Assembly: GCA_038230735.1 (NCBI GenBank)
Contig: JBBRMR010000010.1
Span: forward strand, 31,104 to 95,103
DNA length: 64,000 nucleotides
From: Arcicella sp038230735
Lineage (GTDB): Bacteria; Bacteroidota; Bacteroidia; Cytophagales; Spirosomataceae
Reading direction: 5' to 3'
This document shows positions 9,207 to 17,653 of this stretch, piece after piece. A program made the position numbers and the translations under genes. A model generated the notes under the pieces. The model worked only from the letters and a program-made list of their open reading frames with translations. It was not told the origin of the DNA and did not search any database. The stretch's first letter is position 1. Each line of letters begins with the position of its first letter.

Positions 9207-11093
9207 ATGGCAACTGCGACACTACACGCAATAGACGTCGATACTCACGGTCATGACGACCATGAGCACGAAGAGTTGGGATTCGTGAGAAAATATATAT
9301 TCTCGGAAGATCACAAGACCATTGCAAAACAATATCTGATTTCGGGTATCATCTGGGCATTTTTTGGTGGTGCGATGTCAATCATTTTTCGTTTGCAATT
9401 AGGATTTCCTAACATGGACTTAACTTGGTTGAAACCAGTTTTAGGTCAATGGATTGTGGAAGGAAAATTAGAAAAGGAATTTTATTTAGCCCTCGTAACA
9501 ATGCACGGAACCATCATGGTATTCTTTGTATTAACGGCAGGTTTATCAGGAACATTTTCAAATTTCTTGATTCCTTTGCAAATTGGAGCAAGAGATATGG
9601 CATCAGGATTTATCAATATGCTTTCATATTGGTTCTTCTTTGTGGCTTCGGTGATTATGTTCGCTTCATTATTTATTGAAACAGGTCCTGCATCGGGTGG
9701 TTGGGTAATTTATCCGCCATTGAGTGCCTTACCACAAGCAATGCCAGGTTCAGGTTTGGGTATGACACTGTGGTTGTCGAGTATGGCACTGTTCATCGTC
9801 TCGCAATTAATGGGCGGTATCAACTATATCTGTACGGTAATTAACTTGCGTACTCGTGGAATGTCATTTTCTAAATTGCCATTGACCATTTGGGCATTTT
9901 TCTTCACGGCAATTTTGGGGCTTTTATCTTTCCCAGTATTATTGTCAGCGGCATTGTTATTGATTTTTGACCGTAGTTTTGGAACATCATTCTTTTTATC
10001 TGAAATCTACATCGGTGGTGAGGCTTTACCAAATATTGGTGGTTCAGCGATTTTATATCAACATTTATTCTGGTTCCTAGGACACCCAGAGGTTTATATT
10101 GTATTGTTGCCAGCATTAGGTATTACCTCGGAAGTAATTGCTACTAACTCACGCAAGCCCATCTTCGGATACCGTGCCATGATTGGTTCGATGGCTGGAA
10201 TTACATTCTTGGCGTTCATTGTGTGGGCTCACCACATGTTCGTAACGGGTATGAATCCATTTTTGGGGTCAGTATTTATGTTCTTGACTTTGATTATTGC
10301 AGTACCGTCAGCGGTGAAAGCATTTAACTACATCACAACGCTTTGGAGAGGAAATATCATTTTCACCCCAGCAATGTTGTTCTCAATTGGTTTGGTTTCA
10401 TTGTTCATTTCAGGAGGTTTGACTGGTATTATTTTAGGTAATTCAGCATTAGATATTAACCTTCATGATACCTATTTCGTAGTAGCTCACTTTCACTTAG
10501 TAATGGGTGCGGCATCTTTCTTTGGATTGATGGCGGGGGTTTATCACTGGTTTCCAAAGATGTTTGGTAGAATGATGAACAAGAATGCGGGTTATGTACA
10601 TTTTTGGCTCACATTCGTTGGTGTTTACAGCGTATTCTTCCCAATGCACTATATCGGTTTGGCGGGTTTCCCACGTCGTTATTACTCATTCACGGCATTA
10701 GGAAATGGTAGAATGGAAGCCTTCGTGGATATGAATATGTTTATCTCAATTGCAGCAATTCTTACTTTTACGGCACAGGCAATTTTCACGGTAAACTTTA
10801 TTTATTCTATTTTTAAAGGTAAAAGAGCTCCACTGAATCCTTGGAATTCAAATACTTTGGAATGGACAACACCAGTCAATCCTGGTCATGGAAACTGGGA
10901 AGGAGAAATTCCTGCAGTTTATCGTTGGCCTTATGACTACAGCAAGCCAGGTTCAGCAACCGACTTTATTCCTCAAAATGTACCCTATTCAGCAACACCT
11001 GAATCTAACTTACTAGAGGAAAGAGCAGAGATAGCGAGGGAAAAAGAAATTGATGGACTTTTAGATAATCAGAATGCTTCTTATAGTCATTAA
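9207..11093 (+). CDS. coxA: Cytochrome c oxidase subunit I (heme-copper oxygen reductase, A family)
   Basis: 628 aa with twelve or more transmembrane helices. Catalytic motifs are intact: TMHGTIMVFF (heme a ligand), GHPEVYI (the CuB His with the cross-linked Tyr), the HH pair in WAHHMFVTG, and HDTYFVVAHFHLV (heme a3 and heme a ligands). The tyrosine in the HPEVY motif marks an A-type oxidase. The N-terminal His/Asp/Glu-rich tail (HGHDDHEHEE) is a common cytoplasmic extension in this phylum. It ends just before a strong terminator at 11109. Confidence 0.97.
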   Translation: MATATLHAIDVDTHGHDDHEHEELGFVRKYIFSEDHKTIAKQYLISGIIWAFFGGAMSIIFRLQLGFPNMDLTWLKPVLGQWIVEGKLEKEFYLALVTMHGTIMVFFVLTAGLSGTFSNFLIPLQIGARDMASGFINMLSYWFFFVASVIMFASLFIETGPASGGWVIYPPLSALPQAMPGSGLGMTLWLSSMALFIVSQLMGGINYICTVINLRTRGMSFSKLPLTIWAFFFTAILGLLSFPVLLSAALLLIFDRSFGTSFFLSEIYIGGEALPNIGGSAILYQHLFWFLGHPEVYIVLLPALGITSEVIATNSRKPIFGYRAMIGSMAGITFLAFIVWAHHMFVTGMNPFLGSVFMFLTLIIAVPSAVKAFNYITTLWRGNIIFTPAMLFSIGLVSLFISGGLTGIILGNSALDINLHDTYFVVAHFHLVMGAASFFGLMAGVYHWFPKMFGRMMNKNAGYVHFWLTFVGVYSVFFPMHYIGLAGFPRRYYSFTALGNGRMEAFVDMNMFISIAAILTFTAQAIFTVNFIYSIFKGKRAPLNPWNSNTLEWTTPVNPGHGNWEGEIPAVYRWPYDYSKPGSATDFIPQNVPYSATPESNLLEERAEIAREKEIDGLLDNQNASYSH

Positions 11094-11108
11094 GATATAA
11101 GTACCTCT

Positions 11109-11164
11109 AAAATTGAGAATATATTGACTAATAAATAAGTCCGTATATTCTCAATTTTTGTTTT
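11109..11164 (+). terminator. Intrinsic terminator after coxA
   Basis: Perfect 15-bp arms, AAAATTGAGAATATA (11109-11123) and its reverse complement (11144-11158), are followed by a T-rich tail (TTTTTGTTTT). They begin 16 nt after the coxA stop. This likely ends or attenuates the act-cox transcript before the assembly genes. Confidence 0.8.
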
Positions 11165-11207
11165 GGAGGAGTTAGATATTAGATTTTTTAATGAAAAAAT
11201 TATTTAA

Positions 11208-11300
11208 TTCGATGTTTGTAGTTCGATTTTCGATGCTTGGTTTTCGATGATTGGATTTATTTTTTTCCCGAACATCAAACATCGAAAAACGAACATCGAA
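11208..11300. repeat. Inverted repeat built on TTCGATG words, upstream of ctaA
   Basis: The left arm (11208-11240) holds three copies of TTCGATG/TTTTCGATG. The right arm (11267-11300) holds the reverse complements, around CATCGAA. Pairing is imperfect but extensive. It occupies the ctaA leader, ending 5 nt before the ATG. A 17-nt part of the right arm recurs between ctaA and ctaB. Confidence 0.65.
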
Positions 11301-11304
11301 ATAA

Positions 11305-12300
11305 ATGCTTTTCCGAAAATTAGGTATCGCCACTGTAATCACTGTTTATCTGTTAGTATTAGCAGGAGGAATTGTGCGTAGTACGGGTTCGGGCATGGGT
11401 TGTCCCGATTGGCCCAAATGTTTTGGAATGTTGATTCCACCCACCGAGGCAAGTCAATTACCTGCTAATTATCAGCAAATTTATGCTGCAAAACTGCACG
11501 GAGAAGTTGAATTTAATGTTACTAAAACATGGATAGAATATGCAAACCGTTTGTTGGGAGCATTTACAGGATTCCTTGTATTTGGAACTTTTATTGCCTC
11601 ATTTTTTGCGTATTGGAGGAAAGATAGAATAATTGTTTACTTGTCATTTTTAGCAGTTTTATTAATAGGAGCAAACGGTGCATTGGGTAAATATGTTGTG
11701 GACTCTTTCTTGAAACCTGGCATAGTTACTTTACATATGATGTTGGCAGTTTTAGTGATTTTTGTGTTGCTTTATGCTATTGCAAGAGCGTGGTCGAAGG
11801 TAATTGAAACTGAAAAAGTTGAACGGAAAGTATTTTTGAATAAATTATTAATCATTATCTTGATACTTTCCACTTCGCAAGTGCTTTTGGGTACGCAAGT
11901 ACGAGAGGCGATTGACAGAGTAGTTGCTGATCCAATATTTGGCTACAATCGGGAAACTTGGATTGAACAAATGGGTTTGACTTTTTACATTCATCGCTCG
12001 TATTCGTTGTTAATTTTAGGATTACATATTTATCTAATTTGGCAATTACGGAAAAATATTCAACAAAAAGGCTTAGTTTATAATTTTACCCAAGCATTAG
12101 TCGGAATAATATTTATTGAAATAATGACGGGAACAATTATGGCATATTTCGCTATTCCTGCCTACATTCAACCAATTCATTTAACCTTGGCGATTGTATC
12201 ATTAGGCATACAATTTGTAGTTTTATTATTGATGAATACTGAGACAGTATTCAAAATGAGTAAGAAGCCAATAGTGATGACCAAACAGAAAATTGCATAA
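11305..12300 (+). CDS. ctaA: Heme A synthase, CtaA/COX15 family
   Basis: 331 aa, eight predicted membrane helices. It converts heme O to heme A by oxidising the C8 methyl group. The N-terminal signature GGIVRSTGSGMGCPDWPKC is present, with conserved His in HGEVEF, LHMML, HRSYSL and HLTLA as heme ligands. The cysteine-containing first loop is typical. It lies directly upstream of ctaB, the preceding step in the pathway, and downstream of coxA, which needs heme A. Confidence 0.96.
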   Translation: MLFRKLGIATVITVYLLVLAGGIVRSTGSGMGCPDWPKCFGMLIPPTEASQLPANYQQIYAAKLHGEVEFNVTKTWIEYANRLLGAFTGFLVFGTFIASFFAYWRKDRIIVYLSFLAVLLIGANGALGKYVVDSFLKPGIVTLHMMLAVLVIFVLLYAIARAWSKVIETEKVERKVFLNKLLIIILILSTSQVLLGTQVREAIDRVVADPIFGYNRETWIEQMGLTFYIHRSYSLLILGLHIYLIWQLRKNIQQKGLVYNFTQALVGIIFIEIMTGTIMAYFAIPAYIQPIHLTLAIVSLGIQFVVLLLMNTETVFKMSKKPIVMTKQKIA

Positions 12301-12303
12301 ATT

Positions 12304-12320
12304 CCGAACATCAAGCATCG
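12304..12320 (+). repeat. Second copy of the CCGAACATCAAGCATCG word
   Basis: CCGAACATCAAGCATCG here differs at one base from 11268-11284 (CCGAACATCAAACATCG). It fills the short gap between the ctaA stop and the ctaB ATG at 12326. That supports the downstream start for ctaB, because the region behaves as a repeat rather than as coding sequence. Confidence 0.5.
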
Positions 12321-12325
12321 TAATA

Positions 12326-13213
12326 ATGACAACAATAAACGAAAATATAGCCATTAATTCTGCCTCAAAAGCGAAGGCTTATCATGAGTTATTAAAATTT
12401 AGATTATCTGCCTTGGTAGCTTTCTCGGGTGCTTTTGGTTATTCATTAGCAGTTGATAGAATAGACTGGTGGAAACTAACTTTGATAAGTCTGGGTGGTT
12501 TTTGCATTACAGGAGCAGCTAATATTATTAATCAAATCAAGGAAATTGAATTAGATAAATTGATGAAACGTACTCAGAATCGTCCTTTACCAACTGGACG
12601 TTTGAGTATAAATGAAGCGGCAATTTTCTGCGTAATTCTGTTTACGATTGCAAGTTATATTCTCTTTTTTGAGTTTAATTATAAAGCGGGTTTATTAGGC
12701 GTTCTTTCGTTTTTACTTTATGGATATGTTTATACACCCTTGAAAAGAGTTGGTCCAATTTCTGTTTTAGCAGGAGCATTTCCTGGGGCATTCCCTCCGA
12801 TGATTGGTTGGGTAGCAGCAACGGGACATTTTGGCTTAGAACCGGGAATACTTTTTGCGATACAATTCTTTTGGCAATTTCCCCATTTTTGGGCAATTGC
12901 TTGGGTTGCCGATGAAGATTATCAAAGGGCAGGATTTAAAATGTTGCCCAATAACGGACACAAAGATTTGCGTACCGCCATGACCATGATGAGCTATGCT
13001 GTGTTCTTAGTGCCTTGCGGATTTATTCCGCACCTTTTGGGCATGACGGGCGTTAACTCAGCCATAGTAGCGGTAACTTGTGGCGTATTATTTTTATCCC
13101 AAACATTTTACTTAATGTCAAAACCAACTGATAAAGCGGCTTTGATGTTGATGTTTGGCTCATTTATTTATTTACCAATTGTACAGATTGCTTTTTTGAT
13201 GGATAAAATATAG
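12326..13213 (+). CDS. ctaB: Protoheme IX farnesyltransferase (heme O synthase)
   Basis: 295 aa from the ATG at 12326. An upstream in-frame ATG at 12293 would overlap the ctaA stop and add 11 unlikely residues. UbiA-family polytopic prenyltransferase that adds farnesyl to protoheme. The first Asp-rich site reads NQIKEIELDKLMKRT followed by QNRP; a Glu replaces the first Asp of the classical motif, which I recall as usual in Bacteroidota homologues. The second site (DEDYQRAGFKMLP) is complete. About nine membrane helices. It acts before CtaA in heme A biosynthesis. Confidence 0.95.
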   Translation: MTTINENIAINSASKAKAYHELLKFRLSALVAFSGAFGYSLAVDRIDWWKLTLISLGGFCITGAANIINQIKEIELDKLMKRTQNRPLPTGRLSINEAAIFCVILFTIASYILFFEFNYKAGLLGVLSFLLYGYVYTPLKRVGPISVLAGAFPGAFPPMIGWVAATGHFGLEPGILFAIQFFWQFPHFWAIAWVADEDYQRAGFKMLPNNGHKDLRTAMTMMSYAVFLVPCGFIPHLLGMTGVNSAIVAVTCGVLFLSQTFYLMSKPTDKAALMLMFGSFIYLPIVQIAFLMDKI

Positions 13214-13249
13214 ACTCAAAAAGCACAAAATATATTGACAAACAAAACC

Positions 13250-13843
13250 ATGACACAAGAACATTTAGCCAATATAAATCTCGACCAGCCAGAAGAAACG
13301 CTGTCGATGAACCCCAAAAAATTCATGCTTTGGCTTGCCATTGTTTCGATAATGATGATGTTTGCGGGGTGGACTTCGGGGTATTTAGTTCGTAAGGCGG
13401 AAGGGCGTTGGCACGAATTTGAAATACCACAAATCTTTTGGTATTCAACGGCAATCCTTTTAATTAGTAGCGTTTCGATGATTTTTGCCGTGCAAGCTGC
13501 AAAAAAAGACCATTTTAATACGCTTAAAACAGCAATATCTATTACTTTTGTATTCGGAATTGCATTTTTAGTGATGCAAGTATTAGGTTTTTCTGATTTA
13601 ATCCAGAATAAACTCTTCTTTGCGGGTAGCGATGTTGCTTCGTCTTGGCTTTATGCACTTGTAGGTTTACACGCCGCTCACGTGATTTCGGGTTTAGTCG
13701 TGTTATTAATTTCTTTGATTTCGGCTTTTGGATTTAAAAAAGAATCAAAGAATTTATTACGAATTCAGCTTTGTGCTACGTATTGGCATTTCTTGGATTT
13801 GCTATGGCTGTATTTGTTCTTATTTTTGTATTTCAATAGATAA
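13250..13843 (+). CDS. Heme-copper oxidase subunit III-like protein (first copy)
   Basis: 197 aa from the ATG at 13250; a TTG at 13235 is in frame but less likely. Five hydrophobic segments match cytochrome c oxidase subunit III. The family pattern is visible in the HAAHVISGLVVLL segment and the closing CATYWHFLDLLWLYLFLFLY. It is shorter than the next gene, which is also subunit III-like. Side-by-side COX3 paralogues are common in Bacteroidota caa3 clusters. It probably stabilises subunit I and the O2 channel. Confidence 0.88.
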   Translation: MTQEHLANINLDQPEETLSMNPKKFMLWLAIVSIMMMFAGWTSGYLVRKAEGRWHEFEIPQIFWYSTAILLISSVSMIFAVQAAKKDHFNTLKTAISITFVFGIAFLVMQVLGFSDLIQNKLFFAGSDVASSWLYALVGLHAAHVISGLVVLLISLISAFGFKKESKNLLRIQLCATYWHFLDLLWLYLFLFLYFNR

Positions 13844-13875
13844 TAAATTTTCTGATAATCATAAAACGTTAAAAA

Positions 13876-14628
13876 ATGTCTGCAATTCATGCTACTGCCG
13901 TTCCTGAAAAATTAACTTGGACGGGTGGTTCAGAACCATTGAAAGCAAGTTATGGAAAACTCATGATGTGGTTTTTCTTACTTTCTGATACTTTTACTTT
14001 CTCAGCGTTGTTGGTTACTTACGGAATGATTCGTTTCAGTAACAATGCTTATGACGGTGCTCACGATGCTTTTTATTTCTCTACTACGCACTGGCCCATT
14101 CCTGATAAAGTATTTGCAGCATTGCCATTTTTGCATGGCGTTGAAGCACCTTTAATTTTCGTAGGAATTATGACTTTTATCTTGATTTTCAGTTCGGTAA
14201 CAATGGTTTTAGCCGTAGAAGCTGGACACCGTGAAGACCGTGCCGATGTTGAGAAATGGATGTTGTGGACAATCGTGGGTGGTGCTACTTTCTTGGGTTC
14301 ACAGGCTTGGGAATGGTCGCACTTTATTCATGGGCCAGAGTTGGCTATTGCTGCAAAAGATATAGCTGGCAAAGCTATCGAAGGGGCAAACTTAGTGCGT
14401 AACCCTTACGGACCTCCTGCCTTCGCAGATTTGTTTTTCTTCATCACAGGTTTTCATGGAACTCACGTATTTTCGGGCGTAATCTTGAATGTCTTAATCT
14501 TCTTCAATGCCGCAACGGGCGTATATGAGCGTCGTGGACATTATGAAATGGTGGAGAAAGTAGGTCTTTATTGGCACTTTGTAGATTTAGTGTGGGTATT
14601 TGTATTTACCTTTTTCTATTTGGTGTAA
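13876..14628 (+). CDS. Cytochrome c oxidase subunit III (second copy)
   Basis: 250 aa with about six or seven membrane helices. Subunit III signatures include FFITGFHGTHVFSGVILNV and the C-terminal VGLYWHFVDLVWVFVFTFFY. An N-terminal soluble stretch precedes the first helix. It lies 32 nt after the shorter paralogue and 84 nt before the subunit IV gene. It belongs to the same A-type oxidase complex. The conserved Glu-containing helix (AQAWEWSHFI type) is present. Confidence 0.93.
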   Translation: MSAIHATAVPEKLTWTGGSEPLKASYGKLMMWFFLLSDTFTFSALLVTYGMIRFSNNAYDGAHDAFYFSTTHWPIPDKVFAALPFLHGVEAPLIFVGIMTFILIFSSVTMVLAVEAGHREDRADVEKWMLWTIVGGATFLGSQAWEWSHFIHGPELAIAAKDIAGKAIEGANLVRNPYGPPAFADLFFFITGFHGTHVFSGVILNVLIFFNAATGVYERRGHYEMVEKVGLYWHFVDLVWVFVFTFFYLV

Positions 14629-14712
14629 TCTAAAAATATTAAGTATTAGGTATTCATATGATATGTTTACCTAAACTATTAATCATTAACTGTTAATTAT
14701 CAACTGAATAAA

Positions 14713-15030
14713 ATGGCAGCATACGCAGAAACAAACGAAACTGAAACAAAAGTGATTGCACCCGCACAGACAGGAGCAATTTGGAAAACCTTTTGGATAC
14801 TATTGATATTGACCGCAATCGAATTTGCGATTGCCTTTAATATGCCAAATAACCGCATTCGAGTAGGTATCTTTGCTACGATGACCATCGTGAAAGCATT
14901 TTTCATTGTGGGTGAATTTATGCACTTGAAGCAAGAAGCAAAGACTTTGATTTGGGCAGTATTATTTCCCATAATCACGATTGCATGGTTATTGGTAGCT
15001 TTGCTTTTGGAAGGTGGAGCTCATCGGTAA
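14713..15030 (+). CDS. Cytochrome c oxidase subunit IV-like protein (caa3 type)
   Basis: 105 aa with three predicted membrane helices at about 23-42, 50-70 and 77-98. The fold and length fit the COX4_pro / CyoD-like subunit IV of bacterial heme-copper oxidases. The MHLKQEAKTLIWAVLFP motif is characteristic. Its position right after subunit III supports this. It is a small structural subunit without redox cofactors. Confidence 0.88.
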   Translation: MAAYAETNETETKVIAPAQTGAIWKTFWILLILTAIEFAIAFNMPNNRIRVGIFATMTIVKAFFIVGEFMHLKQEAKTLIWAVLFPIITIAWLLVALLLEGGAHR

Positions 15031-15106
15031 TATGTAGCACGGGAATATTCTCTTGAGTGTAGTACACAAAATAAATATTTAGAAAATTCATTTACATTTT
15101 AAAACC

Positions 15107-15135
15107 ATTGTCTCAACAATAGCGTTATAAATTTG
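15107..15135 (+). promoter_or_regulatory. Possible Bacteroidetes-type promoter for the SCO gene
   Basis: ATTG at 15107-15110 is followed after 17 nt by TAAATTTG (15128-15135), a match to the TAnnTTTG -7 element. It sits 84 nt upstream of the SCO ATG in a 188-nt non-coding gap. The spacer is at the short end of the known range, so this is a candidate only. Confidence 0.45.
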
Positions 15136-15218
15136 TAATACGGATTTTAATAAAGAGGTTTGTGGTCATTAAGTGAATAAATAATTTGTTGCTTATTTGC
15201 CAATAACTGACACAAAAT

Positions 15219-15947
15219 ATGTCTCAAAGAACTATCAAAGCTGGAATCCTAATCGCTGCATTAGTTGTTCCAGCTTTAATTTTTTTATACCTCAAAGGAT
15301 TTGGGGAAAATCATTACAATTTGCCCTACATGATTCCATTAACGGATTCTACCACGGGAAATGTGATGATGAAAAAAAACTCAAATCCAATGTGGAATCA
15401 ACCCGAAATGGACACTGTTTTTCATACAATTCCAAACTGGAAATTGACGGATGAAAATAGTAAAGAGTTTTTAGGAGAATCCTTGAAAGGAAAAATCTAT
15501 GTTGCTGACTTCTTTTTTACTCGTTGTGGGTCTATTTGCCCAAAAATGTCCACAGAACTTACCCGTGTGCAAGATACTTTTTCAAAGGAAGATGAAGTTC
15601 AATTGGCTTCTTTTTCAGTTGATCCAACCCATGATACGCCCGAAATATTGAGAGAATACGCCAAGAAATATGATGCCAAAGCGGGGAAATGGCATTTTTT
15701 GACGGGTACAAAAACCCAAATTTATCCATTGGCGGTGAAAGGTTATTTTATTCCAGTGGCGGATGCTTCGGAATATGATAAAGCTATCAAATCGCCAGAT
15801 GAGACTTTTATTCATTCCGAAAAACTTATTTTAGTTGATAAAGAAGGGCATATCAGAGGTTTTTATGACGGAACGGACAAGAAAGATGTGGATAGATTAG
15901 TTTTAGAAATTAGAGTTTTATTGAAAATTTACGATACTCCAAATTAA
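15219..15947 (+). CDS. SCO1/SenC-type copper chaperone for the CuA site
   Basis: 242 aa, one N-terminal membrane anchor (residues about 7-23) and a periplasmic thioredoxin-like domain. The copper-binding CxxxC motif is present in FTRCGSICPKMS and the third ligand His in FIHSEKLILVD. SCO proteins deliver copper to, or reduce, the CuA centre of CoxB. Its place at the end of the oxidase operon agrees. DUF420 follows after 4 nt, so the two are co-transcribed. Confidence 0.94.
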   Translation: MSQRTIKAGILIAALVVPALIFLYLKGFGENHYNLPYMIPLTDSTTGNVMMKKNSNPMWNQPEMDTVFHTIPNWKLTDENSKEFLGESLKGKIYVADFFFTRCGSICPKMSTELTRVQDTFSKEDEVQLASFSVDPTHDTPEILREYAKKYDAKAGKWHFLTGTKTQIYPLAVKGYFIPVADASEYDKAIKSPDETFIHSEKLILVDKEGHIRGFYDGTDKKDVDRLVLEIRVLLKIYDTPN

Positions 15948-15951
15948 GAAA

Positions 15952-16491
15952 ATGACTTCATTAATAGTAGAAAAAAGCACAAAAAACGAAAAAGTATTAA
16001 ACATCCTTTCCATCGCCATTCCAGTAGCGGTAGCGTTATTGATTGGCATAAGAACAAAGATTGATTTAGGAGCTTGGACGAAGGTTTTGCCACACGTAAT
16101 TGGATTACTAAATACCACAACCTCTATGACGTTGATTGCTGGATTTATTTTTATTAAAAACAAAAATGTTAAAGGGCATCGTCAAATGATGGGGCTTTCT
16201 TTTGTGCAAGGAGCATTATTTTTGGTTCTATATATTTTGTATCATGTTTCTAATCCTTCAACGCCTTATGGAGGGGAAGGCATTATGCGAACCATTTATT
16301 ATCCATTATTAGTTTCGCACATCACGCTTTCAATTGGCGTGGTGTGGTTTGTATTGAGAGCCGTTTATTTTGCTTTGAGCGGACAATTTGAAGCACATAA
16401 ACGTATTGTGAAATGGACATTCCCTTTGTGGTTATACGTGTCTGTTACGGGCGTGATAGTTTATTTGATGATTTCACCATATTATGTTTAG
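15952..16491 (+). CDS. DUF420 membrane protein, likely oxidase assembly factor
   Basis: 179 aa, four to five predicted membrane helices, with conserved His in KRIVKWTFPLWLYVSVTG and the SHITLS segment. It belongs to DUF420, which resembles the CtaM/YozB family needed for caa3 oxidase maturation in Bacillus. Immediate linkage to SCO (4 nt) and overlap with the next small gene support an assembly role. The exact reaction is unknown. Confidence 0.85.
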   Translation: MTSLIVEKSTKNEKVLNILSIAIPVAVALLIGIRTKIDLGAWTKVLPHVIGLLNTTTSMTLIAGFIFIKNKNVKGHRQMMGLSFVQGALFLVLYILYHVSNPSTPYGGEGIMRTIYYPLLVSHITLSIGVVWFVLRAVYFALSGQFEAHKRIVKWTFPLWLYVSVTGVIVYLMISPYYV

Positions 16492-16495
16492 ATTT

Positions 16496-16765
16496 ATGAA
16501 AAAGATAATATTTAGTACCATTTTATTCATCATTGCCCAAGCCACAACTTTTGGGCAGTGTGCCATGTGCAGAATGACAGTAGAAAGTACCGTTTCTGAC
16601 GGTAGAAGCAAGATTGCATCAAACCTAAACAGTGGGATTTTGTACTTGCTTTCCGCTCCTTATTTAGCGGTAGTAATTATAGGATATTTGTGGTGGAGTA
16701 GTTCAAAGAAAAATATGTCTCCGCAAACGATTTTGAGACAGCGGATTCGGAAGGCATTTAGTTAA
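16496..16765 (+). CDS. Small exported CxxC membrane protein linked to oxidase assembly genes
   Basis: 89 aa from the ATG at 16496. An in-frame ATG at 16484 overlaps the DUF420 stop and adds only MFRF. A signal peptide (about 1-20, ending TTFGQ) is followed at once by CAMCRMTVES, so the mature protein would begin with a CxxC pair. One C-terminal membrane helix (LSAPYLAVVIIGYLWW) follows. The paired Cys facing the periplasm next to a SCO gene suggest thiol or copper handling, but no function is established. It ends before a terminator. Confidence 0.75.
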   Translation: MKKIIFSTILFIIAQATTFGQCAMCRMTVESTVSDGRSKIASNLNSGILYLLSAPYLAVVIIGYLWWSSSKKNMSPQTILRQRIRKAFS

Positions 16766-16782
16766 TTAATGGTTAATACTTG

Positions 16783-16824
16783 AAAAGCCCGATTTGGAAA
16801 TTTTGTCTGAATCGGGCTTTTTTT
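16783..16824 (+). terminator. Intrinsic terminator ending the cox assembly operon
   Basis: AAAAGCCCGATTT (16783-16795) pairs with AATCGGGCTTTT (16810-16821), followed by more T residues. The stem is GC-rich in its middle, with a 14-nt loop. It lies 18 nt after the small CxxC gene and separates it from the sigma-factor gene. Confidence 0.88.
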
Positions 16825-16989
16825 GCATAAAATCCTTATAAATAATGAGTTCGAGATTTTTTATTTCAATGGTTCATAGTTAAAATGTACATAAACTTAA
16901 AAATCATCTACTCCCATGCAACCTTTCTTTCATCTGTTTCATCTTGAATATAATTAACCTCAAAGCCAACATTAAACCAAAACAGTATC

Positions 16990-17541
16990 GTGAAACTTTT
17001 ACAATTATTTCAAAGTGAAGAAGCCTTGGTAAAAGCCTGTCAGAAAGGCGATCCAAAAGCTCAACGACGAGTCTATGAAAAATATGCTCCGAAGATGCTC
17101 GGAATATGTTTCAGATACGTTCACGATGATTTTGAGGCAGAGGGAATTATGATTGAAGGCTTCGTGAGGGTGTTTGCTAAGATAGAAAGTTTTAAATTAG
17201 AGGGAAGTTTTGAGGGTTGGGTTCAGCGGATAATGGTCAATGAATCTTTAATGTATTTGAGAAGTAATAAAAAATATCAATTTGAAACCAGTTACGACCA
17301 AATTCTATATGAACCAGAACCCGAACAATTCAGAACCGACCTCGAAACCCAAGACCTTTTGAAATTGATAGAAAATTTACCGATTGGTTATAGAACAGTT
17401 TTCAACCTCTACGCCATCGAAGGATATTCACACGCTGAAATTGCCAAACAATTAGGCATCACCGAAAGTACCTCAAAATCGCAACTCTCACGGGCGAGGG
17501 TCGTTTTGCAGAATGAATTAATGAAGGTTGCAAGTTTGTAG
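16990..17541 (+). CDS. ECF-type sigma factor
   Basis: 183 aa, apparently starting at GTG. Region 2 lies at about 20-85 (KYAPKMLGICFRYVHDDFEA) and region 4 at about 125-178 (GYSHAEIAKQLGITESTSK as the helix-turn-helix). There is no region 1.1 or 3, as in extracytoplasmic-function sigma factors. Bacteroidota carry many such factors, paired with an inner-membrane anti-sigma and an envelope target. The next two genes fit that scheme. The target promoters cannot be read from the window. Confidence 0.9.
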   Translation: MKLLQLFQSEEALVKACQKGDPKAQRRVYEKYAPKMLGICFRYVHDDFEAEGIMIEGFVRVFAKIESFKLEGSFEGWVQRIMVNESLMYLRSNKKYQFETSYDQILYEPEPEQFRTDLETQDLLKLIENLPIGYRTVFNLYAIEGYSHAEIAKQLGITESTSKSQLSRARVVLQNELMKVASL

Positions 17542-17630
17542 GGGCGACCCTACGTGTTCTCCCAGTATCCGTAGGGTGAATGGTATTCGCCCAAGACCAT
17601 ACAATTTGGGCGAACACATAGATTCGCCCC
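17541..17630. repeat. Three-way-junction palindromic element (REP/BIME-like)
   Basis: An outer stem GGGGCGA (17541-17547) / TCGCCCC (17624-17630) closes two inner hairpins. These are ACCCTACG (17547-17554) with CGTAGGGT (17570-17577), and TTCGCCCAA (17586-17594) with TTGGGCGAA (17606-17614). The stems are perfect. The element begins at the last base of the sigma-factor stop codon and fills most of the gap before the next gene. GC content and symmetry are unlike the surroundings, which suggests a mobile REP-type insertion. Confidence 0.8.
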
Positions 17631-17653
17631 AACGATAAAAATCGAAAAAGAAA

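Noticed and set aside
12293..12325. Upstream ATG extending ctaB by 11 residues
   Set aside because: It overlaps the ctaA stop, the added residues do not resemble the family N-terminus, and the stretch is a copy of a non-coding repeat word from 11268-11284.
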